DNA of 64,000 bases from Thermodesulfobacteriota bacterium (GTDB taxonomy: Bacteria > Desulfobacterota > Desulfobacteria > Desulfobacterales > Desulfosudaceae), in assembly GCA_040753795.1 (NCBI GenBank), contig JBFMDX010000001.1, forward strand, positions 558,001-622,000. The letters run 5' to 3'. The stretch's first letter is position 1. Every line of letters begins with the position of its first letter. This document shows, piece by piece, positions 44,473 through 53,272 of the stretch. The notes beneath the pieces were generated by a model. That model saw only the letters and a list, made by a program, of their open reading frames with translations, did not search any database and was not told the origin of the DNA. Made by a program: the position numbers and the translations under genes.

Positions 44473-45678
44473 CTACTGGATTTTGGTTAAATAACCTTTT
44501 TCCATGCCGCTGCATGAGTTGGTGCCGTCGGTCCATTCCCAGTAAGTGACGTAGGTGCCTTCCGTGGCTGAAGTTAATTCGATGGTGGTGTAATCAGTCG
44601 TGGTGCCGGAGTCCTCCGGGGTGGAGGCGGTGAAGGTATAGGTGGCGCCGCTGACGGTCCCGGAAAAGGAGCCATCTTGATCATAACCGGTAAAGGTCGT
44701 TCCGGTTTGTGTGATCGTAGCAGTTCCCACATCATTTAAAATGACCGGATCTCCGCAGTTGTTTTCGCCCTCCGTCAGCGTCCATTGCCAGGTGCCGGTG
44801 GCGTCGTAAGGCGTGGTGCCGTTATTGTCGGTGTCTTCGCCGCCGCCGCCGCCGCCGCCACCACCACCACCACCGCTGGCCACCGCTACTGCGGCTCCGG
44901 CCCCGGCCACCCCGGCCGCGGTCAGGCCGACGATGGCGCCGGTTGACAATCCGGCAGCGGTTGCCGTGGTTCCGGCCGCTGCCGTGGTGCCCGCGGCGGT
45001 GGCAGTGGCCCCGCCGCCGGCTGCCGTTGCGCCGCCGGAACTTGCCGCGGCCGCACTGCCGCCGCCGGCCGCCGCGGCCGCGCCGATCAGGGAAATGGTG
45101 ATGACGCCGCCGGTAATGACGGCCATCTGGCCGGCTTCAAGAACGGCCGTGGAAACAACGGTTCCTTTATCCGACAGGGCCGACAGGTTCAGTGACCCTT
45201 CGGTACAGTTGATCGTGGCTTTTGTCTTGTCCGCTTCTTTGGCTTCGGTGATGTCAAAACCCGTGCCCCTGACGCCGATGACGCAGGTGGGGGAGTGGAC
45301 TTCAAAAGTGTTCTCCCCGCCGATGAACTTGCTGACGGCGGCCTTCAACTGGCCGGTCGACAGCAGCAGAACAGCCGCGCGGGATGTTTTTTTGAACAGA
45401 AACTGGCTGATTTCCAGCTTCGAGTTCTGCCCCAGATGGATGGTGCTGTCGTCGGAGAACGCCATGGCCGCTGATGACGACTGATCGGTGGCGATCAGAT
45501 CCTTAATTTGAACCGGAGTCTTCGCAGCCGGTATGATGACCTCTTTCCCCCGGGTCTGTGTCACCGTGCCGACGACGGAAGTGAACTCGCCCACCGCCGT
45601 CGCGAAGATGGAACCGGGAATGGCCAGTTGCAGTACCAGAAAAACGACAAGACACTTCCGGATCATGCTGGATTTCAT
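44473..45678 (-). CDS. Exported FecR-domain protein with Ala/Gly-rich linker and C-terminal beta domain
   Basis: 401 residues from the ATG at 45678 (AAAGGGG upstream). Signal peptide ending PGSIFATA. FecR domain: FTSVVGTVTQTRGKEVIIPA, IKDLIATDQSSSAAMAFSDD, STIHLGQNSKLEISQF, and VHSPTCVIGVRGTGFDI. Then comes a 110-residue Ala/Gly-rich stretch including a helix-forming GLSTGAIVGLTAAGVAGAG and a run of 13 Gly. A final domain of about 110 residues (from YDATGTWQWTLTEGENNC) has two Cys and looks like a lipocalin/avidin-type beta fold. A paralogue of the same plan lies at 54195. Unlike iron-signalling FecR there is no sigma gene nearby. Confidence 0.85.
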   Translation of the reverse strand: MKSSMIRKCLVVFLVLQLAIPGSIFATAVGEFTSVVGTVTQTRGKEVIIPAAKTPVQIKDLIATDQSSSAAMAFSDDSTIHLGQNSKLEISQFLFKKTSRAAVLLLSTGQLKAAVSKFIGGENTFEVHSPTCVIGVRGTGFDITEAKEADKTKATINCTEGSLNLSALSDKGTVVSTAVLEAGQMAVITGGVITISLIGAAAAAGGGSAAAASSGGATAAGGGATATAAGTTAAAGTTATAAGLSTGAIVGLTAAGVAGAGAAVAVASGGGGGGGGGGGGEDTDNNGTTPYDATGTWQWTLTEGENNCGDPVILNDVGTATITQTGTTFTGYDQDGSFSGTVSGATYTFTASTPEDSGTTTDYTTIELTSATEGTYVTYWEWTDGTNSCSGMEKGYLTKIQ

Positions 45679-45896
45679 AACGCCCCTTTCTTGTTGTGAT
45701 ATCAATTTGATTTTATATGATTTATTTATAACAGAGGCGTTTTCGCCTGTCAAGGGGAGGGAATGAAAAAAAATGACGTTTCCGGCTATTGACAACGGCC
45801 AGATATTGTGGTTAATAGGCCGATATACACAATATATAGTGGTTTTATGGTTTAGCTATCCTCTTTTTCGCCTTTATCATAAGGAGTTGATGACCA

Positions 45897-48122
45897 ATGG
45901 AAAAACAGACCGACACCTCTGCCATGCCGGAATTGGCGCCCAACGCCGTAACCGTTCTGGAACGCCGCTATCTGAAGCGGGACAGACAGGGCAAAGTCCT
46001 CGAGGAGCCGGCGGACATGTTTCGGCGGGTGGCCGAGACCATCGCCGCGGCCGACATGAAATTCGATGCCAAGGCGGACGTATCGTTGCTGACAGAAGCG
46101 TTCTACCGGATGATGACGCAATGGGAATTTCTGCCGAATTCGCCCACCATGATGAACGCGGGGCGCGAGCTGGGGCAACTGTCCGCCTGCTTCGTCCTGC
46201 CGGTGGGTGACTCCATGGAAGAGATCTTTGACACGGTAAAATACACGGCCCTGATTCATAAATCCGGCGGCGGTACCGGTTTTTCCTTCTCCCGGCTGCG
46301 CCCGGCCAACGACGTGGTCAAGACGACGACCGGCATTTCCAGCGGTCCCATTTCCTTCATGCGTGTTTTTGACGTGGCCACGGAAACCATCAAGCAGGGC
46401 GGAACGCGCCGCGGCGCGAACATGGGGATTCTGCGCGTGGATCATCCGGACATCATGGACTTTATCATGTGCAAGGCCGACCACAAACAGCTCAATAATT
46501 TCAACATTTCCGTGGGGCTGACGGAAACCTTTATGAAGGCCGTGGAAAGAGACGAAGACTATGATCTGGTCAACCCCCGCAACGGCCGTGTCACCGGACA
46601 GCTTAACGCCCGCAAGGTGTTCAACCGCATCGTTGCCCAGGCCTGGGAAAACGGTGAACCGGGCATTGTTTTTCTGGACCGCCTCAACCGCGACAATCCC
46701 ACGCCGCATATCGGAATGATCGAATCCACCAATCCCTGCGGCGAGCAACCGCTTCTGCCCTACGAATCGTGCAATCTGGGATCGATCAACCTGGCCAGAA
46801 TGGTCGCGGACGGCCAGGTCGACTGGGACCGGCTCAGGGAGGTCGTGCATCTGGCCGTTCATTTCCTTGATAATGTGGTGGAGGTGAACAGATACCCCTT
46901 CCCCCAGATCGCCGAAATGACCCTGGGAAACCGCAAGATCGGGCTGGGGGTGATGGGGTGGGCGGATATGCTGATCCGGCTGGACATTCCTTATAATTCG
47001 GATGAGGCGGTGGATCTGGCGGAAAAAGTAATGCGGTTTATTAATGAACAGGGCCATGAAGCTTCCCGGGCACTGGCCGTCAGCCGCGGCGCCTTTCCCA
47101 ATTTCAAAGGGTCGATATACGATCAAAGGGGAGAAACCCCGCTGCGCAACGCCACCGTCACCACCATCGCTCCCACCGGGACCATATCGATCATCGCCAA
47201 CACCACCTCCGGAGTGGAGCCGCTGTTCGCCGTTTCTTTTGTCCGGCAGGTCATGGACAACGATATCCTGGTGGAGGTCCATCCTTATTTTGAAGCCCTC
47301 GCCAGGCAGCGGGGATTTTACTCCCCGGAGCTGATGCAGCGCATCGCCGAGCAGGGCACGCTGCGCGATATCGAAGAAATTCCCGAGGATATCCGCCGGG
47401 TCTTTGTAACGGCCCACGATATCACGCCGGAAATTCATATCCGGATGCAGGCGGCTTTCCAGAAGCATACCGATAACGCCGTCAGCAAAACCGTCAACTT
47501 TGCCAAAACCGCCACCATTCAGGATGTGGCCAGCGTCTATGAGCTTGCCTATAAACTGGATTGCAAGGGCGTGACCATTTATCGTGACGGTTCGCGCGAC
47601 CAGCAGGTGTTGAGCGTCGGCAGGAAGGAAGACGGGGCGGCGGCCGCTCCGGGAGATAATCCGGCCGTCAAGCGGGAACGCCCCAAGGTGCTCAAGGGCT
47701 GGACCTATCAGATGCAGACCGGGTGCGGCCCGCTTTACGTCACCGTAAACGAGGACAGTTCCGGTCTTTTTGAGCTGTTCACCACCATGGGCAAGGCCGG
47801 CGGCTGCGCCGCGTCCCAGAATGAAGCCATCGGGCGGCTGGTGTCCCTCGCCTGGCGAAGCGGTCTCCAGGCCCGGCAGGTGATCAAGCAGTTGCAGGGG
47901 ATTTCCTGCCATTCCCATGCGGGCTTCGGCGCCAACAAGACCCTGTCGTGCGCGGACGCCGTGGCCAAGGCCATCCAGTCCCATCTGGCCGCCAACGGCG
48001 GCAAGGTCAAACACGAAAAGCGGGCCTTTTTCAAGGGCGCCTGCCCGGACTGCGGCGGTATTATCGAACACGAAGGCGGCTGCGTTGTCTGCCGCGGCTG
48101 CGGCTACAGTGAATGCGCCTAG
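45897..48122 (+). CDS. nrdJ: Adenosylcobalamin-dependent (class II) ribonucleotide reductase
   Basis: 741 residues with AAGGAG upstream of the ATG. The N-terminal PNSPTMMNAGRELGQLSACF holds the first redox Cys. The finger-loop motif NPCGEQPLLPYESCNLGSIN carries the thiyl-radical Cys, and APTGTISIIANTTSGVEPLF is conserved in the family. The C-terminus ends with a zinc-ribbon-like CPDCGG...CRGCGYSEC that holds the swinging Cys pair. The enzyme makes deoxyribonucleotides without O2 using B12. It stands alone; no cobalamin riboswitch was recognised upstream. Confidence 0.96.
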   Translation: MEKQTDTSAMPELAPNAVTVLERRYLKRDRQGKVLEEPADMFRRVAETIAAADMKFDAKADVSLLTEAFYRMMTQWEFLPNSPTMMNAGRELGQLSACFVLPVGDSMEEIFDTVKYTALIHKSGGGTGFSFSRLRPANDVVKTTTGISSGPISFMRVFDVATETIKQGGTRRGANMGILRVDHPDIMDFIMCKADHKQLNNFNISVGLTETFMKAVERDEDYDLVNPRNGRVTGQLNARKVFNRIVAQAWENGEPGIVFLDRLNRDNPTPHIGMIESTNPCGEQPLLPYESCNLGSINLARMVADGQVDWDRLREVVHLAVHFLDNVVEVNRYPFPQIAEMTLGNRKIGLGVMGWADMLIRLDIPYNSDEAVDLAEKVMRFINEQGHEASRALAVSRGAFPNFKGSIYDQRGETPLRNATVTTIAPTGTISIIANTTSGVEPLFAVSFVRQVMDNDILVEVHPYFEALARQRGFYSPELMQRIAEQGTLRDIEEIPEDIRRVFVTAHDITPEIHIRMQAAFQKHTDNAVSKTVNFAKTATIQDVASVYELAYKLDCKGVTIYRDGSRDQQVLSVGRKEDGAAAAPGDNPAVKRERPKVLKGWTYQMQTGCGPLYVTVNEDSSGLFELFTTMGKAGGCAASQNEAIGRLVSLAWRSGLQARQVIKQLQGISCHSHAGFGANKTLSCADAVAKAIQSHLAANGGKVKHEKRAFFKGACPDCGGIIEHEGGCVVCRGCGYSECA

Positions 48123-48149
48123 ACTTTCAGACCCATGTCCAGCGCTTTT

Positions 48150-48827
48150 CTAATGGCGGCCTTCCCCCTGCGGGTTCCCCTGCCCGCCGGGGTTGCTCGC
48201 GCCCGGCTGGCCGGCGGAGATCATCCGGAATGAGAAGAAATCATAAATAATGCTGGTCAGCTCTTCGATGAGGCGGGATTCTTCAATTTCCGGGCCGATG
48301 AACTTGGCGGTGTGGGCCACATGCTCCACGGCGTTGTGGATGATAATGGCGGTGGCGTAGGGGTCGCGGATATTCAGCCGGTCCCTGTTGCTTTCGATCA
48401 GGGCCATGATCTGGTCCAGTTCCCGCTGCCGTTCTCTTTCATAGATGCGGTTGATGTCCGGGTCCGAGTAGCGCAGGGCGTGGGTCTGGCTGAGAAAGCG
48501 GGGGGCGATGTCATAGGCCTTGAAAACATTGGTGATGACGGATTTGATGTTGTCCCGGGTCAACCCTTCCACCGAATAAGAGCCCAGGTCCTTCCAGATG
48601 ACCAGGTACGCCTGGTTGAGAAAGTTTTCCAGAATTTCCAGCAGCAGTTGCTTCTTGTCCTTGAAATAGGAATAAAAACTGCCGATGGAAACCCCGGCCT
48701 TGTCGGCGATTTCTTTGGTGTTGGTGCCGTGAATGCCTTTTTTTGAAAACAACTTGAAGGCGGCCTTTTCAATCCGTTTTCTGGTTTCCAGGCCCCGTTG
48801 CTGCGTCGGTATTCTGACAGTGCTCAT
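48150..48827 (-). CDS. TetR-family transcriptional regulator
   Basis: 225 residues. N-terminal HTH of TetR type: TRKRIEKAAFKLFSKKGIHG then TKEIADKAGVSIGSFYSYFK, followed by a helical ligand domain. The C-terminal tail (SAGQPGASNPGGQGNPQGEG) is low-complexity and probably disordered. It is divergent from the dehydrogenase gene at 49084, and a palindrome overlaps that promoter (49013-49041), so it most likely represses the dehydrogenase, SCP2-like and ThDP genes. Confidence 0.93.
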   Translation of the reverse strand: MSTVRIPTQQRGLETRKRIEKAAFKLFSKKGIHGTNTKEIADKAGVSIGSFYSYFKDKKQLLLEILENFLNQAYLVIWKDLGSYSVEGLTRDNIKSVITNVFKAYDIAPRFLSQTHALRYSDPDINRIYERERQRELDQIMALIESNRDRLNIRDPYATAIIIHNAVEHVAHTAKFIGPEIEESRLIEELTSIIYDFFSFRMISAGQPGASNPGGQGNPQGEGRH

Positions 48828-49012
48828 CGATTGTCTTTCTTAAAAAAAATTACGGCATTAATGGTCTTTCCATAAGCCTCGACCCCTTGACTCCTTGAAC
48901 CCTGTCCGTCAACTGGGGGTTCGATGCTTCAGCGGTCCGGAATTATTCTTAACATGAAAAAATATTCGTATTCAATAAAAATAATAAATATTTATTATTT
49001 TGATAATTTTTC

Positions 49013-49041
49013 TTGACAATATGAATTATATTTCATATTTT
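49013..49041 (+). promoter_or_regulatory. Promoter with palindromic operator for the dehydrogenase operon
   Basis: TTGACA, a 17-base spacer and TATTTT make a strong sigma70-type promoter. ATATGAA (49019-49025) and TTCATAT (49032-49038) form an inverted repeat filling the spacer and entering the -10 box. This is the likely operator of the divergent TetR regulator. The surrounding 120 bases are very AT-rich. Confidence 0.7.
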
Positions 49042-49083
49042 ATTTTTTAATTTGAAACTGCTTCATTGTCAAACGGAGGGCAT

Positions 49084-50301
49084 ATGAAGGCGCTGCAGCT
49101 CAATATTTCCCCGCTGACCTTCGCCGTTGGCAAAACCTGCGCGGCAATATTCGGTAAAACATCATACTTCCGGGGGCCCGGCCGGACCGTAAGGTTGCGC
49201 GAAATCCCCGAACCTGCTCTGCCCGGACCGGAGTGGGTCAAGATCCGGACCATGGCCTGCGGTTTTTGCGGCAGCGATTTGAACCTGATCATGCTCCATG
49301 ACTCCCCCAGCGCCCAGCCGTTCACCTCCTTTCCCTGCGTCATGGGGCACGAGTTCGTCGGTGAAATCGTGGAGACCGGCTCGCGGGTTTCCGGTTTTTC
49401 CGCCGGCAGCCGGGTGGCCGTCAGCCCTGTTTTGAGCTGCCTGCCCCGGGGCCTCTCGCCATTGTGCCCCGCCTGCCGGGCGGGTCGGCCCGGAAACTGC
49501 GAACGCACGGCCGAGGGGGCCTTTTCGCCCGGCATGTTTCTGGGCATCTGCCAGGATCTCAGCGGCGGGTTCGCGCCTTATGTGGTGGCCCACCAGAGCC
49601 AGCTTTTTGTTGTTCCGACGGAGTTGAACACGGACGCGGCCGTCATGACCGAGCCGGTGGCCGTGGCCCTGCAGACGGTGTTCGACAACCGGCCGCTTGA
49701 CGCCGAGAGAATCCTGGTCATCGGCGGCGGGGTCATTGGCAACCTGGTTGTTCAGGCAGCCCGCGCCCTGGCCCTGGATTGCCATATTTCGGTGATCGAG
49801 CCGGGATCGTTTGCCGCCGGGCTGGCTGTCACCTGCGGGGCCGATGAGATCATTTCCCCGGGCGACATCTTCCCGAAAACTGCGGCCATAACCGGGGCAC
49901 GACTGTATAAGCCCATGATCGGTCAGCCCGTGCCCATGGGCGGGTTCGACCGGGTCTATGACACCGTCGGCAACGCCGCCACCCTGAACCTGAGCATGCG
50001 GGTGCTAAAGGGCCTGGGCACCTTGAGCGTGGTGGGTATCGGCGGTAACGTCAAGCTGGACCTGACGCCGTTGTGGCTTAAGCTCCAGACCGTCAAGGGG
50101 GTGTACGCCTACGGCCTGGTGGACGACGGGGGCACGCGGCGGCATGTGTTCGACATCGCCCTGGACATGATGCGTCAGAAGCAGATCAACGCGGAAAAGC
50201 TGGTCACCCACCGTTTCCGCCTGGAAGAATATCGCCGCATGATCGAAGTCAACATGAACAAGGGGCAACACCAGGCCATGAAAACCATCGTGGCCTTTTG
50301 A
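49084..50301 (+). CDS. Zinc-dependent medium-chain alcohol dehydrogenase family protein
   Basis: 405 residues from the ATG at 49084 with GGAGGG four bases upstream. Catalytic-zinc segment MACGFCGSDLNLIM and GHEFVGEIVETGSRVSGFSA; a structural-zinc-like Cys set (LSCLPRGLSPLCPACRAGRP followed by GNCER); NAD(P)-binding ILVIGGGVIGNLVVQAARAL. The family oxidises alcohols or reduces aldehydes and enones. First gene of a plus-strand set with the SCP2-like protein and, after a repeat-filled gap, the ThDP enzyme, behind a TetR-controlled promoter. Confidence 0.92.
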   Translation: MKALQLNISPLTFAVGKTCAAIFGKTSYFRGPGRTVRLREIPEPALPGPEWVKIRTMACGFCGSDLNLIMLHDSPSAQPFTSFPCVMGHEFVGEIVETGSRVSGFSAGSRVAVSPVLSCLPRGLSPLCPACRAGRPGNCERTAEGAFSPGMFLGICQDLSGGFAPYVVAHQSQLFVVPTELNTDAAVMTEPVAVALQTVFDNRPLDAERILVIGGGVIGNLVVQAARALALDCHISVIEPGSFAAGLAVTCGADEIISPGDIFPKTAAITGARLYKPMIGQPVPMGGFDRVYDTVGNAATLNLSMRVLKGLGTLSVVGIGGNVKLDLTPLWLKLQTVKGVYAYGLVDDGGTRRHVFDIALDMMRQKQINAEKLVTHRFRLEEYRRMIEVNMNKGQHQAMKTIVAF

Positions 50302-50331
50302 ATTTTCAACCCAACCATCAGGGAGTTCGTA

Positions 50332-50685
50332 ATGAGATTGAAAGTGCTGCTGTTCGGCCTGTACTGGCTGCTGTGGTTTTCATCCAAAACCAATGCCTCC
50401 TTCAAGAAATTTATCCGCAAATCAAAGGTCCGGTTGATGATCAGGACCGCAGACGGACAATTTGCCCGGCTGTTCGTGTTCGACCAGGGGAAGATCACCA
50501 CCGCCGTCGGCCCCCATCATGCCTTTGACGCGGCCCTGGTCTGGAAGGACGCCAAAACGGCTTTTTCCGTCATGCTCAAACAGAACATGGAGGCTTTTTT
50601 TTACGCTGCCGCGGACGGCAAGCTCAAAATTGAAGGCATGCCGGTTTATGCCCAGTGGTTTGACGCGGCCATGAAACATATTTAA
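50332..50685 (+). CDS. SCP2-like (sterol carrier/lipid-binding) small protein
   Basis: 117 residues. A hydrophobic N-terminus (LLFGLYWLLWFSS) is followed by VRLMIRTADGQFARLFVFDQ and the tail KNMEAFFYAAADGKLKIEGM-like segment (QNMEAFFYAAADGKLKIEGM), matching the end of SCP2 folds, which bind acyl-CoA or sterols. It lies 30 bases after the dehydrogenase gene, so both probably handle a hydrophobic substrate. Assignment rests on pattern only. Confidence 0.6.
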   Translation: MRLKVLLFGLYWLLWFSSKTNASFKKFIRKSKVRLMIRTADGQFARLFVFDQGKITTAVGPHHAFDAALVWKDAKTAFSVMLKQNMEAFFYAAADGKLKIEGMPVYAQWFDAAMKHI

Positions 50686-50699
50686 AGAAGGGTTTAAGA

Positions 50700-50755
50700 T
50701 TCAGGGTACAGGGTTCAGGGTACAGGGTTCAAGGTCCAAGGTTCAGGGTTCAGGG
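50700..50755. repeat. Heptamer tandem repeat array (STRR-like), locus 1a
   Basis: Eight uninterrupted heptamers of consensus TTCAGGG (TTCAGGG, TACAGGG, TTCAAGG, TCCAAGG variants). Lies directly after the SCP2-like gene and faces a second array at 50810 of opposite polarity. Confidence 0.9.
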
Positions 50756-50809
50756 GGCACAACAAAAAAGGACTGAGGGAATCAGAAAGTTCATTTACAA
50801 CCCCTCGAC

Positions 50810-50863
50810 CCCTCGACCCCTCGACCCCTCAACCCTTAACACTTAAAACTTAAAACTTTACTC
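50810..50863. repeat. Octamer/heptamer tandem array, locus 1b
   Basis: CCCCTCGA repeated at 8-base spacing, passing into heptamers CCCTTAA, CACTTAA, AACTTAA and AACTTTA. Opposite polarity to the array at 50700, so the pair could fold. Confidence 0.85.
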
Positions 50864-50922
50864 CAACAAAAGTGAAGAAAATCAAGGCACAATAAATATT
50901 GCAAGCGAGAAAGGAATTACTA

Positions 50923-52590
50923 ATGACAAAAATCTCCGGCGGCCACCTGGTAGCCAAATATTTGAAAGAAGCGGAACAGGTCACCCACGTCTTCACCATT
51001 TCCGGCGGGCATATTGAAAGCATCCTGGACGGCCTGACCGAGTACGGCCTCAAGACCATCGATGTCCGTCACGAGCAGGCCGCGGCCATGATGGCCCATG
51101 CCTGGTCCGTTTACACCAACACCCCCGGCGTCTGCCTGGTCACGGCCGGCCCCGGGTTCACCAACGCCCTGACCGGCATCGTCAACGCCCACCTGGAAAA
51201 CGTCCCCCTGGTCGTGCTCTGCGGCCGTCATCCCATCCGGGACGATCTCAAAGGCGCCCTGCAGGAGATGAACCAGATCGACATGGTCAAGCCGGTGACC
51301 AAGTGGTGCGCCACCTGCTATGACACCCGGCGCATCCCGGAATACCTGGCCATCGCCTTCCGCCAGGCCACCATGGGCCGGCCCGGCCCGGTCTTTCTGG
51401 AACTGCCGCCGGACATTCTCTTTGCCGAGATCGACGGCGGCAGTTCTCCTGTCGTGCCCCGGAGACGGCACAAGACAGCCACCCGGCCAATTCAGGCCGA
51501 CCTGGAGGCGGCGGCCCGGATCATTAACGCGGCCCAGAAGCCGGTTCTCCTGGGCGGCACCGGCATCGGCCTGAGCGATTGCGGCCCGGCCCTCAAGGCC
51601 TTTGTGGAAAAAACCGGCATTCCTTTTGCCCTGATCAATTACGGCCGGGGCGTATTGCCGGACGATCACCCCCTGTCTTTGAGCGAAGGCGGCTTTACCG
51701 GCATCACTTCGGGCCTGCCGGTGGCGGACGTGATTGTCGCCGTGGGCATCCGCTTTAACTGGGTGCTTCAGTCTGGCCAGTTGTTTCCCAATGCCAAAGT
51801 CATCCGCATCGACATCGATCCCCATGAACTGGACCGCAACCAGACCGCCACGGTCGGCCTGGAAGGGGACGCGGGCACGGTGCTGGATCTGCTCCTGCCC
51901 CTGGTGGACAAGCGCGACCACGGCCAGTGGGTGGAGTCCTTCCGCCGGGCCTACACCGCCTTTATGACCACCGAACTGGAAAAGCGGCGGACACCCTCCG
52001 ATCCAATCCACCCCTCGCGGCTGGTGGCCCAAATCATGGAAGTTTTCGGCACCGACGCCTATTACGTGGCCGACGGCGGCGACACCACCTATTACGGGCT
52101 GTCGGGCTTTTCGTCCGTGCACCGGGCCGGCGTGCAGATTCCGGCCGGCGGCCTGCTGGGCTGCCTGGGCACCGGCATCCCCTTTGCCCTGGCCGCCAAG
52201 CTGGCCCACCCGGACAAGCCGGTCATTGTGTTGAACGGCGACGGCTCCTTCGGGTTCAACAGCATGGAGTTCGACACGGCCGTGCGCCATAACATTCCCA
52301 TTATCTGCGTGGTCAACAACGACTGCGCCTGGGGCATGATCAAACATTCCCAGGAGATCAGCCTGGGCCATGACCGCTGCACCTGCGCCGACCTGGGCAT
52401 GCGGCATTACGAGAAGATGGTGGAGGGGCTGGGCGGTTACGGCGAGATCGTCACCAAGGACGAGGAGATCATTCCCGCGCTCAAGCGGGCCGCGGCTTCC
52501 GGGAAACCGGCCTGCGTCAACGTGGTCACCGACCCGACCGTGACCAGCCAGGCTACTATTTTATTTTACCAGAGCTTCAGCGAGCTGTAG
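50923..52590 (+). CDS. Thiamine-diphosphate-dependent enzyme (acetolactate synthase/2-hydroxyacyl-CoA lyase-like)
   Basis: 555 residues from the ATG at 50923 (AAAGGA upstream). The catalytic Glu that activates ThDP is in IDVRHEQAAAMMAHAWSVYT. The central domain starts PVLLGGTGIGLSDCGPALKA, and the Mg-ThDP motif is VLNGDGSFGFNSMEFDTAVR ending at the later VVNNDCAWGM. Family members include acetolactate synthase, oxalyl-CoA decarboxylase and 2-hydroxyacyl-CoA lyase. Linkage to a dehydrogenase and an SCP2-like protein favours C-C cleavage or ligation of a hydrophobic acyl substrate over branched-chain amino acid synthesis. Confidence 0.88.
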   Translation: MTKISGGHLVAKYLKEAEQVTHVFTISGGHIESILDGLTEYGLKTIDVRHEQAAAMMAHAWSVYTNTPGVCLVTAGPGFTNALTGIVNAHLENVPLVVLCGRHPIRDDLKGALQEMNQIDMVKPVTKWCATCYDTRRIPEYLAIAFRQATMGRPGPVFLELPPDILFAEIDGGSSPVVPRRRHKTATRPIQADLEAAARIINAAQKPVLLGGTGIGLSDCGPALKAFVEKTGIPFALINYGRGVLPDDHPLSLSEGGFTGITSGLPVADVIVAVGIRFNWVLQSGQLFPNAKVIRIDIDPHELDRNQTATVGLEGDAGTVLDLLLPLVDKRDHGQWVESFRRAYTAFMTTELEKRRTPSDPIHPSRLVAQIMEVFGTDAYYVADGGDTTYYGLSGFSSVHRAGVQIPAGGLLGCLGTGIPFALAAKLAHPDKPVIVLNGDGSFGFNSMEFDTAVRHNIPIICVVNNDCAWGMIKHSQEISLGHDRCTCADLGMRHYEKMVEGLGGYGEIVTKDEEIIPALKRAAASGKPACVNVVTDPTVTSQATILFYQSFSEL

Positions 52591-52647
52591 GAGGGGTGGA
52601 ATTAGAGAGGCCTGTTTTTTTGTAATTGAAAAATAAGGGCAAGAGGG

Positions 52648-52823
52648 CTTGTAAAAAGCCGGTTTGTTCGCAACGTGATTGTTTTGGGCGGTCGCCACGG
52701 CCCTGTCGGAACGCCTCGAACTCGGGCTTCGCCCTCAGACAGCGAGGCGTTCTTTTCGCCAGGGCCGTGGCAACCTTGTTTCCCAAAACAATCAATGGTT
52801 ACTCACAAAAGGCTTTTTACAAG
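52648..52823. repeat. 176-bp imperfect palindrome A
   Basis: Outer arms CTTGTAAAAAGCC and GGCTTTTTACAAG. Inner matching blocks GATTGTTTTGGG with CCCAAAACAATC, GCCACGGCCCTG with CAGGGCCGTGGC, and GAACGCCTCG with CGAGGCGTTC. The tip holds the core CTCGAACTCGGGCTTCGCCC. It begins 58 bases after the ThDP gene stop. Too long and interrupted to be a simple terminator. Confidence 0.88.
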
Positions 52824-53038
52824 ACAGCAGTGCCTGACCGTAAAGATGACTTTTTGATCAGAGCCGCGGACGACTTAATTTCACCCGGCCAAACCATATA
52901 AGAGTTCAAGGCATACGGATACGTGACCGTATTGGTGCCAGCATGTATTCAAGTTGTTGGTCAACACTGGCGATAACAATACCGGGGGCAGGGAATCCAT
53001 TTTGATTGTTACTGCACCGGATTGGGAACGGTGATCCG

Positions 53039-53213
53039 GCGAGAACCTGTTTTTCATGAGCGCCGGTTAAACATTTTGGGAAAAAGCCGGTTAGAAGCGG
53101 CTGCGTGAAGCATTGCTCGCTGTCCGAGGGCGAAGCCCGAGTTCGAGCAATGCAGCAGACGGTTTTAACCGGCCCCAAAAGGGTTAGGGCGCGAAGAAAA
53201 AACAAGTTCTCGC
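53039..53213. repeat. 175-bp imperfect palindrome B, inverted relative to A
   Basis: Outer arms GCGAGAAC and GTTCTCGC; inner blocks TTTTGGG with CCCAAAA, GCCGGTTA with TAACCGGC, and GCATTGCTCG with CGAGCAATGC. The core is the reverse complement of that in palindrome A with one difference over 32 bases, while the stem pairs next to it differ on both arms in a compensating way. It ends 60 bases before the SDR gene. Confidence 0.88.
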
Positions 53214-53272
53214 GGGGATCGCAAAAGACATTTGAACGATAAAATAACCGCATCATAACAACGGGGGGAATC

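Larger units (their letters stand above)
52591..53272. other. Gene-free region with two giant palindromes
   Basis: About 680 bases between the ThDP enzyme and the SDR gene. The two palindromes (52648-52823, 53039-53213) are listed separately. The 215 bases between them have no clear gene; one minus-strand frame (to 52906) reads smoothly for about 30 residues and could be a remnant. Confidence 0.6.

Noticed and set aside
45679-45896. Cobalamin riboswitch upstream of nrdJ
   Set aside because: No B12-box-like sequence or suitable fold could be recognised in this short gap.
45852-48071. 739-codon minus-strand frame opposite nrdJ
   Set aside because: Nearly full-length antisense frame, but rich in Gly/His/Arg with no family signature, while nrdJ is unambiguous.
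50920-52407. 495-codon minus-strand frame opposite the ThDP enzyme gene
   Set aside because: Antisense shadow with no recognisable domain.
52648-53213. Insertion sequence bounded by palindromes A and B
   Set aside because: No transposase frame lies between them, and the outer ends of A and B differ, so they are not a matching pair of IS ends.
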